This document shows positions 1-7,317 of a stretch of DNA of 64,000 nucleotides, one piece after another. The position numbers and the translations under genes were made by a program. The notes under the pieces are model-generated. The model saw nothing but the letters and a program-made list of their open reading frames with translations. It ran no database searches and was not told where the DNA came from. Source of the stretch: Dyadobacter fermentans (GTDB lineage: Bacteria; Bacteroidota; Bacteroidia; Cytophagales; Spirosomataceae); NCBI RefSeq assembly GCF_019924045.1, contig NZ_JAHXBN010000017.1, positions 1 through 64,000 on the forward strand, read 5' to 3'. The stretch's first letter is position 1. Each line of letters begins with the position of its first letter.

Positions 1-98
1 TACTCCGAACTCAGGTGGTCAGTTTACTCCGAATTGGGGTGGTCAATTTCACGCGGAACAGGTGGTCAGTTTAAACCGAATTGAGGTGGTCAGTTTCA
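1..98. mobile_element. End of an IS21-type insertion sequence (element lies to the left)
   Basis: Four copies of the 12-mer GGTGGTCAGTTT (one with A for G at position 9) start at 14, 38, 61 and 85, so they are spaced 23-24 bp apart. Several spaced copies of one short repeat inside the terminus are typical of IS21-family ends, where they bind the IstA transposase. Read outward, the last copy finishes in ..GTTTCA at 98, which matches the TG...CA termini of this family, so the element most likely lies off the left edge. No transposase gene is in the window. The family call rests on repeat architecture only. Confidence 0.6.
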
Positions 99-525
99 CC
101 GAATTTTCCAGTCTAAGCCCAACGATTTCTCTGTTATTTTCTGCAATAATGGCTTCTAGGGTTTGTGAGGAGCTCCACTTGTCGATCGAGTGGAGAAAGG
201 TCTGGAATGTTCTTAGTCGCTCAGTCTGTTGTTTCGCGCGTAGTGCTTTCCGGGAAAATGGATCGATCAGCTTTAGTTGTGCAATCCGCGTTGAGACGAT
301 ATCAAACACGTAGCTGTGAAAATCACTCTCAATGCCCGAGGCCTTTTGAAGGTAGTGGCGAAGATGGAAATCGTAAAAGTCAGAGAAATCGTCTTTTCTG
401 AGCTGGTAAAGCTTTAAAAAGAAATGATTATCGTGAAAAGAGCTCCTGATGAATGGCGTGCCAATTTCGTACTTATGCGGTTTGAAATTCCAAGGATTAC
501 GGATTTTAAAATAGGAGTGTAACAT
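49..525 (-). pseudogene. Unknown ORF cut by the IS21-type end
   Basis: An open frame starts at ATG 525 (an upstream TTG at 567 is possible) and runs into the IS repeats, where it stops by chance at 49. Residues up to roughly 140 look like real protein: charged and aromatic-rich, no obvious signal peptide or membrane span. The last dozen or so residues are translation of the insertion-sequence terminus. I do not recognise the family. The likely reading is that a gene of at least 140 codons lost its 3' end to the insertion. It could also be a chance frame. Confidence 0.35.
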
Positions 526-567
526 CGTTTTTAACCATAAGTTACAAATCGCTACAAAAAAATGCAA

Positions 568-974
568 ATCGGGTTAGCCCTTAAAGACTATCGGTCCGGA
601 TATACGGTCGTTTACTTAGGCGTTATGTCCGCGGCAGACTTTTACTGGAACCCAAAATTTCAAGGGAACTATGCTTTGAGGAAAAATGACGTATTTGAAC
701 AGAAAAGCACACAGTTGGGCCCTTTCTGTGATCCCGCTGGGATCCTGTATATGGTACCTATATGCTCTTAGACGCTGTTTTAGTCGCTCTCAAACCTAGG
801 TTAACGAATCGGTTAACGGATAGAATGCGCTACTTTGATTCAATTTGATCAAGTGTTTTCGCCTGTAATGTAAAGATACAAATCATTTGAATATTGAAAG
901 CTAAAAATTGCTGGATGCCAAGTTCTTAGTCATTTTCATTAGTCGTCAGTTTTGTGTGCGGCATTAGTGGTTAA
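568..974. other. 407-bp intergenic stretch, nothing recognised
   Basis: No ORF with protein-like composition is visible on either strand between the truncated ORF and the end of the membrane-protein gene. No clear terminator hairpin for the Argonaute operon is seen. The stretch could hold remnants of island rearrangement. Confidence 0.4.
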
Positions 975-1853
975 CTACGGAGTATATCTCCAAAACCGAT
1001 ATATGATTTTTCTTATTTTTTCCTTCATGGGCTTTTGAATCTTAAATATCCCGAGTAAGCCGATTCCCAAGACACTGACAGAAAAATTAAAAAGCTGATT
1101 AATTAGCTTATCTTCAATTAGGTTGATTTTGAACAGAAAGCAGTATGTAATGGCGCACAGCAGAGTAACGACTGACCAAGAAATACCGTTTGCAACGCTA
1201 TCAACTCGCTCCCGAAAGAAACCAGAGAATTTAACGCCTTCAAAAAATTCAATTGGAGACAGTATTCCCTTTGACTCGAAAGCGATTTCGATAGCTTTCA
1301 AGGAAATGACATTGAGAAAATCAGACTCGAAAAAGGGAAAATTTTTAGTCCAAAGATCTTTTAACATGGTGTCAACCTTTAAATTGTCTACGAATAGCTG
1401 CCCAGTCAATTTTTGACAAACAATAGATATTTGGTAAAAGTCGTCATTGCCCAAAAGATTTCCCGATAGGAGGTTATTGAATGTATGCCTAACAGTTTTA
1501 TCAATATTGCTGCCCGTTGTTATAGTTAATTCTAAAACTCCTTTAAGCCACTCAGTTGACAGAGAAAACTTTCGCACTGTACAAACCAATGCGAATAGCA
1601 CAAAATCGTCATATACCCAGTGAGTTTCCTTTGTTGGTCGACGCTTGCTAAAAACATCGTACAAAGTCATAGCGCTCACCCTATCTTCATTTTTTACAAA
1701 AATAAGAAGATTCAATGCAACAGAGTTTGCCTCATAACTTTCAGTCAACGTCTCGATCACTCCGTCACTAAGGATCTCTGTCACAAGTGGTTTTAATACT
1801 TGGGATTCCTTTAGTCTATTAATATAAAGGTATCTTTCTTCTAAATGAACCAT
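975..1853 (-). CDS. Two-helix membrane protein, putative effector of the Argonaute system
   Basis: A 292-residue protein of no family I can name. Residues 1 to about 215 are soluble and probably helical. Two hydrophobic segments follow, about 221-243 and 251-270, split by a short charged turn; the tail is strongly basic (KPMKEKIRKIIYRFWRYTP), consistent with a cytoplasmic C-terminus. The start overlaps the 3' end of the Argonaute gene by 13 bp, so the two are almost surely co-transcribed and translationally coupled. Established precedent: the Sulfolobus SiAgo system and a group of inactive long-B Argonautes are encoded with membrane-protein effectors that kill or arrest the infected cell. By inference this is the membrane-acting effector, but no pore or enzymatic motif is visible. 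Confidence 0.75.
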   Translation of the reverse strand: MVHLEERYLYINRLKESQVLKPLVTEILSDGVIETLTESYEANSVALNLLIFVKNEDRVSAMTLYDVFSKRRPTKETHWVYDDFVLFALVCTVRKFSLSTEWLKGVLELTITTGSNIDKTVRHTFNNLLSGNLLGNDDFYQISIVCQKLTGQLFVDNLKVDTMLKDLWTKNFPFFESDFLNVISLKAIEIAFESKGILSPIEFFEGVKFSGFFRERVDSVANGISWSVVTLLCAITYCFLFKINLIEDKLINQLFNFSVSVLGIGLLGIFKIQKPMKEKIRKIIYRFWRYTP

Positions 1854-4087
1854 TTTTTGTTTCTTAATGGTTTAATGAAAATTGGATCCCATTCTGGAAC
1901 TCCCTTGAATTTATTTAATTGTTCCGTTATTAATTGAGCATAAAGCAGCGAAACTGGTAGTTGCGAGGGGCTAAAGGAGCGATATGAAATGTTTGTGAGT
2001 CGATATATCTGCTGAACAATATAGGTTGCATCAACAAATGTAGATTTCGGGTGGATCCTGACGAGTAAGGGTCCTGTAAAACCTTGCTTGTCTGTTTTGA
2101 TGTCTGCTGGGCCTTTTAGCTGCAGCACGCATATACCTTTTTCAAGCATTAAATTCGTTCCGCGCCTCGGTAATAATTTCCCCTTGCTGGTGCTCGCGAA
2201 CTTACTTGTAAATCCACTCTGGTCAAGATCAAATAAGAGATATGGGTGATGCTCCCCGAAAGAAACAAAAGTAAACTTTATATCAAATTGTGGATAGTTG
2301 TTAACAAGGGCGGATACAACGTCAACCTCAACGTTTTTCATAGGCTTGAACACATGAAAAATGATGCGCACTATATCTCCTTCTACCCAGCCCTGTTCTC
2401 TAGATATTACATCAAGAGAACCACTCAGGCTTGAAAGTAACTCTTGAAAATAGTCATCATAGACAACCTCACGAGACTTATTACTGAATAGGTACTTGCC
2501 ATCAGCGTTAAAGAAAGTCGTAATTCCGACAAAGCGAGTCGCAGATGAACCCGAGTACGCGTTTGCACGAATAAGAGTGCTACCGACGCCAATTATTAGT
2601 TCATGAGCTATGTTTGGACTTGATGGTAGCACCCAAGGAGTTCCACCTAGCTTTGCATAGATTTGTAAAGCGCAAGAATCCAAAATAAATTTTGGGCTTC
2701 TGGCGTTGGCTTCTTTAATAAATTGAACAGTTATGCCGTGTTTGAGTAAAATTGACTTACTAACCCAATAAATATCATCAATTGGACTGAATTTCTTGAA
2801 TTCCTCCCGTGTTTCAATAATAGCTAAATCATAGGTTTTTTCTCCTCTTTCGACAGCCGATTTAATAGCATTGACGAAAGACTCTTTAGTGAAGTTTTCG
2901 ACCTCCACACAATCGAACGTCATACTATGTAAACGATATTTAGCAAGCATGCCTTTTGAGAAAGTTTGGGATTCATTGAAGCCGTCTCTTAATCTAGCCA
3001 AAAATTGAGTAAAGGCTCCGGCCGAATTTCTGTGGCACACAACTAGAACATTTGGATTGCTTATTTCAAAGAATTTTCCATAATCGTAGGGTCCAAATGA
3101 ATTTAAACCTTTTGCCGGAGATGAATCTGTTTTACTAAATGAAACATCGAAAAGATATTGCGGAGGCTCTAGATCTAGAGACGGAAAATCAACACTACTT
3201 TGATTACTTACGGAAAAAGTAAAGCCGTCCCCATTTCTAAAATCTAGTTTTGAAAAAACATCTGCAAGTTGAGTCAGTTCAGAATATATGACTCCCGGAT
3301 CATTTCTTTCTGCCTCCCTGTGTTTAACCGAACGAAGTATAGTCTGGGCGTTAGAATCGCCAAGAATGAAATCTAGATACGAACTCACATTCTCATGATT
3401 TTTATTTAGGAATAGTTCCTTTAAAAGAAATTCCCTTTCACCTGAGTTTGTTTCGACCATAGCAGAGGTCTCGGAGGTAGACTTCACTCTGCCAATTGAA
3501 CGAAATGATGGCGCTACAACATCATTGCTCAGTTCGTGACGTTCAAGAACCGCTACGTCTAGATCCGTAATATTGAAGCCCATCGAGTGAAGAACCTGGC
3601 AGTTTTGCCTGATTGCCCATTTGTAAGAGCTATTGATGACCACTAGAAATTTCTTGTACCCATCTCTTTCAGCCATCTTGAAAAACACCTCGTTAAGTTT
3701 CTTGTATGAAACTGCATACCTCAGTTCTAGCGGCAAGAGGTCAAATATTAAGTTGTGATTGTCTTTTGTTGACGGAAAAGTGAAAGGGCTAAAAGTCGGC
3801 TTTATGTGGCCAAATCTTGCGCGGAACGCTCGAAAAAAAATGTGCCTAATTAGGGAATTTACAACATACGGCACTTCCGAGACTATTAATGTCACCAGTT
3901 CCCCCAACGGTGGTAAATCAACTTCACTTGGCGATATGTAGATATAATCGCCTGATCGAAAGAATGAATATTTTTGATTATGGTCAACTCTGAGATTTTC
4001 CAGTTGCCCGTCAACATACGGAAGTCGCTGTACTTGAAAGTTGTCAAAATCCAGTTTAATTTCGAAAATGTTGCTTCTTAATTTCAT
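1841..4087 (-). CDS. Prokaryotic Argonaute, full-length, catalytically inactive PIWI domain
   Basis: A 748-residue protein whose C-terminal half is MID-PIWI. The linker motif KGLNSFGPYD (about residue 330) opens the MID domain; KLGGTPW (about 477-483) leads into PIWI. The C-terminal block YRSFSPSQLPVSLLYAQLI (about 700-718) and the hydrophobic last residue (..KWFI) are typical of Argonautes. Active enzymes carry the DEDX tetrad, with the first Asp in a GID-like strand. Here that site reads IIGVGST (about 495-501), and the second Asp site reads FHVFKPMKN (about 575-583) instead of a HRDG-like sequence. At least two catalytic aspartates are therefore missing, so guided binding without slicing is expected. 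The first 300 residues probably form N and PAZ-like parts but show no motif I can name. The membrane-protein gene overlaps its stop. Function inferred: a guide-directed sensor of invading nucleic acid that triggers the partner. Confidence 0.88.
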   Translation of the reverse strand: MKLRSNIFEIKLDFDNFQVQRLPYVDGQLENLRVDHNQKYSFFRSGDYIYISPSEVDLPPLGELVTLIVSEVPYVVNSLIRHIFFRAFRARFGHIKPTFSPFTFPSTKDNHNLIFDLLPLELRYAVSYKKLNEVFFKMAERDGYKKFLVVINSSYKWAIRQNCQVLHSMGFNITDLDVAVLERHELSNDVVAPSFRSIGRVKSTSETSAMVETNSGEREFLLKELFLNKNHENVSSYLDFILGDSNAQTILRSVKHREAERNDPGVIYSELTQLADVFSKLDFRNGDGFTFSVSNQSSVDFPSLDLEPPQYLFDVSFSKTDSSPAKGLNSFGPYDYGKFFEISNPNVLVVCHRNSAGAFTQFLARLRDGFNESQTFSKGMLAKYRLHSMTFDCVEVENFTKESFVNAIKSAVERGEKTYDLAIIETREEFKKFSPIDDIYWVSKSILLKHGITVQFIKEANARSPKFILDSCALQIYAKLGGTPWVLPSSPNIAHELIIGVGSTLIRANAYSGSSATRFVGITTFFNADGKYLFSNKSREVVYDDYFQELLSSLSGSLDVISREQGWVEGDIVRIIFHVFKPMKNVEVDVVSALVNNYPQFDIKFTFVSFGEHHPYLLFDLDQSGFTSKFASTSKGKLLPRRGTNLMLEKGICVLQLKGPADIKTDKQGFTGPLLVRIHPKSTFVDATYIVQQIYRLTNISYRSFSPSQLPVSLLYAQLITEQLNKFKGVPEWDPIFIKPLRNKKWFI

Positions 4088-4116
4088 GATGGACTCGATT
4101 ATTATTTTAAAAATTC

Positions 4117-4124
4117 CAAATGTA
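4117..4124 (-). promoter_or_regulatory. Possible Bacteroidota -7 element before the Argonaute operon
   Basis: On the minus strand TACATTTG fits the Bacteroidota -7 consensus TAnnTTTG and sits about 30 bp upstream of the Argonaute ATG. A -33 TTTG/TTG at the usual spacing is not clear, so this is weak. If real, the Argonaute and membrane genes can be transcribed apart from the HEPN gene upstream. Confidence 0.3.
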
Positions 4125-4349
4125 TCAAAACAATATGACCATCCGTGAATGTCGGTTTTTTATTTTTAAATGCGATTAACGAAGCGCGGGTCAAATTTTA
4201 GGGTTCAAATGAATTGCCATTCAAATAATGATTCAGTTTTCCCATCCCTTAAAGGAGATAGTGATCGTATCAGACTTATCCAAATCCAAGATAGACATAA
4301 TGAAATTATACAAAACCACAGTATGCATGTATTGGGTACTTTTTACTGT

Positions 4350-5585
4350 TTATTCTCTCTCGTAAAGATCGTTTAGCGATTTTAGAACCTTTATTGCGTT
4401 TGGTTGACTGGAATGTTGTCCTGTCGAATCCACGTATTGGTAGATGTCTATGTATCCGTCGTTCTTCAGCTCGTTAATTATATCGTAGCTGGTTCCTATG
4501 TCGTATCCTTTAATTCCAAGAATGTCCGCAACAAAATACTTTAGGCCAATGAATGGACGTCTGTTTTTTCTTGTATAATCGTCCATCTTGTATAGCTCCC
4601 ATGCAAGCTCACTTTTGGTAATTTTTGCATATTTGCTGCTTAATTTTACAATATTTTCCTGATAGGTTGCTACCTCATCTGGATCAAACTGGAGGTTGCT
4701 TAGTTCTTCATTTTGCTTTGTTAGAAAGGTTGTGATCTCGCTTATATAATCTATTGCTTTATCAAAATCAGATTTAGCCATCAGACTGTTATGTGCAACT
4801 CGGTTCCTAATTTGATACAAGAACTCCCACTTTTCTTGAAATTCAATTTTCTCGAATTCGGGGAAATACTTTTTGATGTTTGTTTTAATATCATTTTTGA
4901 GGCTAGTAACTGATTTTGCCAAAGAGGTAATATCATTTTCATCTAATTTCTCAATTTGCCTTGTTATGTCAGTTGAATTGAGATTTCCAGCGGAAACACG
5001 ATAGATAATTTCACCCAAATCTTTAAAATCTATTAAAAACGATTTTGTATCAACTAAGTTTTCCTCTCGTCCATTGACGACATGTTTTGAAAAGTACGTC
5101 TCATTATTCCTTCTGTCCCTAACTTTCTTGTTGAATTCTTCGACTGCTATGTCTTCCCACCATTTCGGGCCGAGCCTCGTAGCAAAAAAAGTGGTCAAAT
5201 ACTTTCGGAGAAGATTCTCTATCTCATTAATAGCGGGATAAAGTTTTTCGCAAATATCCTTTGAAACGTCATCTGTGAGAATATACAAGAAATCAAATTT
5301 TTCGTCTTTCAAATGTTTGACCAATGGAAATCGAAACGATTCTAAATTTTCCTCCCCTTCTACCTTGACGATAATCGACATGTTCGCGGTGTCTGGGTTG
5401 TTTTCGAGAACTTTGCCCGTCAACTTGATATTAAGTTTTGCGTCATGAATGTGATTATTTTTCAGCTCTGCCTTCTTCCAAATTATTCCATTTCCAAGCA
5501 GGCGATTAAGCAGGTTTTCGGTATTTTTTATCACGCAGTTTCCCCGGCTATCTATGCAGAGTATTTCGAAGTGCTGTTTGGGCAT
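4350..5585 (-). CDS. HEPN-domain protein (Swt1-type-like), putative RNase
   Basis: A 411-residue protein. Residues 1-95 are a beta-rich domain I do not recognise. From about residue 115 a helical region resembles Swt1-type HEPN domains (INEIENLLRKYL and a GPKWW segment). The motif RNRVAHN at about 262-268 is a canonical HEPN R-N-x3-H ribonuclease signature. The last 90 residues look like a winged-helix or MarR-like fold (..SYDIINELKNDGYIDIYQYVD). HEPN proteins are frequent as RNA-cleaving toxins or effectors in defence and toxin-antitoxin loci. The gene is 262 bp upstream of, and co-oriented with, the Argonaute operon, and downstream of the methyltransferase/vsr remnant. It may be a third Argonaute partner, an independent abortive-infection gene, or part of the Druantia-like block; position alone cannot decide. 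Confidence 0.7.
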   Translation of the reverse strand: MPKQHFEILCIDSRGNCVIKNTENLLNRLLGNGIIWKKAELKNNHIHDAKLNIKLTGKVLENNPDTANMSIIVKVEGEENLESFRFPLVKHLKDEKFDFLYILTDDVSKDICEKLYPAINEIENLLRKYLTTFFATRLGPKWWEDIAVEEFNKKVRDRRNNETYFSKHVVNGREENLVDTKSFLIDFKDLGEIIYRVSAGNLNSTDITRQIEKLDENDITSLAKSVTSLKNDIKTNIKKYFPEFEKIEFQEKWEFLYQIRNRVAHNSLMAKSDFDKAIDYISEITTFLTKQNEELSNLQFDPDEVATYQENIVKLSSKYAKITKSELAWELYKMDDYTRKNRRPFIGLKYFVADILGIKGYDIGTSYDIINELKNDGYIDIYQYVDSTGQHSSQPNAIKVLKSLNDLYERE

Positions 5586-5692
5586 GGGATTTGATCTTAG
5601 GTTTAAGTATAAATATAATTCAAATTAACTTTCGTAGAATTATTATTAGAGTCATTAGGAACCAAAATGTTTCGTTCCAGTCCATCCCAAAC

Positions 5693-6116
5693 TTAGCCGA
5701 ATCCAAGATCCGGGATATTCCGATCTATACGTTCTATGGCAGTTTGCAATTGCTTTTCTATCTCACATTCCCCAATGACTGAGACCGTCCACCCTTGGTT
5801 TTTAAGGGCTTCCTGGTGTTTCTAGTTACGGCTGACGTTTTTGGAAAGCTTCTCGGTCCGAAACTGCGAATTTGAACTAGGGATGCGGCCATCGCGACAA
5901 GCTCGGTGAAAGTGCCAAAAATAACCATGTACGAAAATTACCGTCTTGTACTTAGCAAAACTATATCTGGCTTCCCAGGCATGGCGTTGCAATGTATTCT
6001 ATACCGATAGCCATTGGCGAAAAGAGCCTTTCTAAGCAAAATTTGGCTTTTGTATTTTTCGATCGGATTTTACTCATTACGTAGCTTCGCTTTTCTATGG
6101 ACCATATGTCAGCCAT
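5693..6116 (-). pseudogene. vsr: Degraded vsr (very-short-patch-repair endonuclease)
   Basis: Reading the minus strand from ATG 6116 gives MADIWSIEKRSYVMSKIRSK, the normal Vsr N-terminus. A frame change near residue 30 is needed to continue as ALFANGYRYRIH and GKPDIVL. A second change recovers YKTVIFVHGYFWHFH, the Vsr core (normally VHGCFWHGH), followed by an in-frame stop, and the family's C-terminal WTVSVIGECEIEK. Total length fits an intact Vsr of about 140 residues. It starts 2 bp after the methyltransferase stop, the usual dcm-vsr arrangement. Vsr nicks T:G mismatches arising from deaminated 5-methylcytosine; here it cannot be made, having at least two frameshifts, one stop, and the core Cys changed to Tyr. 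Confidence 0.85.
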
Positions 6117-6118
6117 AA

Positions 6119-7255
6119 TCATTTTTTCACTGGAAGAGTATCAATGAATTTGAGAAGTGACTTGGCCAGTCCTTCGGCTAATGGAACTGGTACCCCGTTG
6201 CCAACCATCTTGAATTTTTTTGTTAACTGACCTTTAGTGGTTAACACATATGCATCGTCAACACCTTGAATGCGCAAAGCTTCTCTTACTGACAGTCGCC
6301 TATGTTGATACGGATGAAGATGAACTTCATTATTACCATAACATGCCGTCGGACTATATTTATAACGGTGCAGCCTCTTGAACGACGGCCTGTTCGTTTC
6401 ACCTTCCTTGATTGATTTCAGACTACCTCGATCACCCAATAAATTGAAATACTCATCGGCATTGGGTGTGGATGCCTCCTTTTCAGGCGGTACAAGGCAA
6501 GACTCGACGCAAAGATGAAGGGGGATCTTGGGCGGTTTTCTTTGTGCCATTCCAAAGGCTGTTGCGGCTGGCCATTCAAGATCTTTATGAGGATTTATAT
6601 CGGTTTTGTTTGTATGAAATGGAAACCATCCATATGTTCCCGAATCATGACTTGAAAGGTCAAACTTGTTTCTATTAATGCCGACAACAAATATTCTCTC
6701 GCGTGATTGAGGTACGTTGAAATTAAGACTGTTTAACGTTGTCCAGTCGATCAGGTAGTTCTCACTCATAATGTTGAGCAATTCAAAAAAATGATTCGCA
6801 TTTTTTTTTACTTTCACAAGACCAGTAACGTTTTCCATTACGAAGAAAGCAGGTTGAAGTTCCAATATCTTATACAAATACGCATCTGTTAGCGAACCAC
6901 GATCGCCTTTGAAACCATCCAAATTCCCATTGGAACTAAAGTCTTGACATGGCGGTCCTCCAATTATGCCAAATATTGGTGGCCTGTTGCCTCTAAAAGA
7001 TTCTCTAAGAATCGTTTCTGCGCTTATGTCCTTAATTGAATTTTGATTTGATATGCTGCATTCAGCTGAACGGGTGATAAGACGTCTTTTTTTTTTCCAG
7101 TTTGTAATACCCTCCTTATAGAGGGTAGCAAACATTTTATCAACTTCATTAGTCCATACCACATCGAAACCTGCTGAAATGAATCCCATGTCCATAAAGC
7201 CTCCGCCTGTGAAAAATGATAATAAAGGAATAGCATTGTCTTCAGTATCAATCAT
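6119..7255 (-). CDS. DNA (cytosine-5-)-methyltransferase
   Basis: A 378-residue C5-cytosine methylase with motifs in order: motif I LSFFTGGGFMDMGF (about 12-25), motif IV GGPPCQDFS with catalytic Cys103, motif VI ENV at 141-143, motif VIII QSRERIF at 183-189, and C-terminal motifs IX-X with KMVGNGVPVPLAEG. The target-recognition region lies between about 195 and 310; its target sequence cannot be read from the protein. The gene lies 62 bp downstream of the large helicase, same strand, and is followed by the vsr remnant. No restriction nuclease gene is visible beside it, so self-marking for the helicase-based system is one plausible role (Druantia type II and DISARM both carry cytosine methylases). 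Being an orphan methylase is the alternative. Confidence 0.92.
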   Translation of the reverse strand: MIDTEDNAIPLLSFFTGGGFMDMGFISAGFDVVWTNEVDKMFATLYKEGITNWKKKRRLITRSAECSISNQNSIKDISAETILRESFRGNRPPIFGIIGGPPCQDFSSNGNLDGFKGDRGSLTDAYLYKILELQPAFFVMENVTGLVKVKKNANHFFELLNIMSENYLIDWTTLNSLNFNVPQSRERIFVVGINRNKFDLSSHDSGTYGWFPFHTNKTDINPHKDLEWPAATAFGMAQRKPPKIPLHLCVESCLVPPEKEASTPNADEYFNLLGDRGSLKSIKEGETNRPSFKRLHRYKYSPTACYGNNEVHLHPYQHRRLSVREALRIQGVDDAYVLTTKGQLTKKFKMVGNGVPVPLAEGLAKSLLKFIDTLPVKK

Positions 7256-7317
7256 AAATTTCGCCGTCGTTGCTGTTTATTTTGTTAGTGGACTTTGTTT
7301 GAATAACAACTGTTTAT

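Noticed and set aside
562..771. Short plus-strand frame after the truncated ORF
   Set aside because: No coding pattern, weak start; likely noise in the intergenic stretch.
4350..4376. HEPN gene as the first gene of a single Argonaute transcript
   Set aside because: Kept as a possibility only; the 262-bp gap and a -7-like box before the Argonaute gene do not support one operon.
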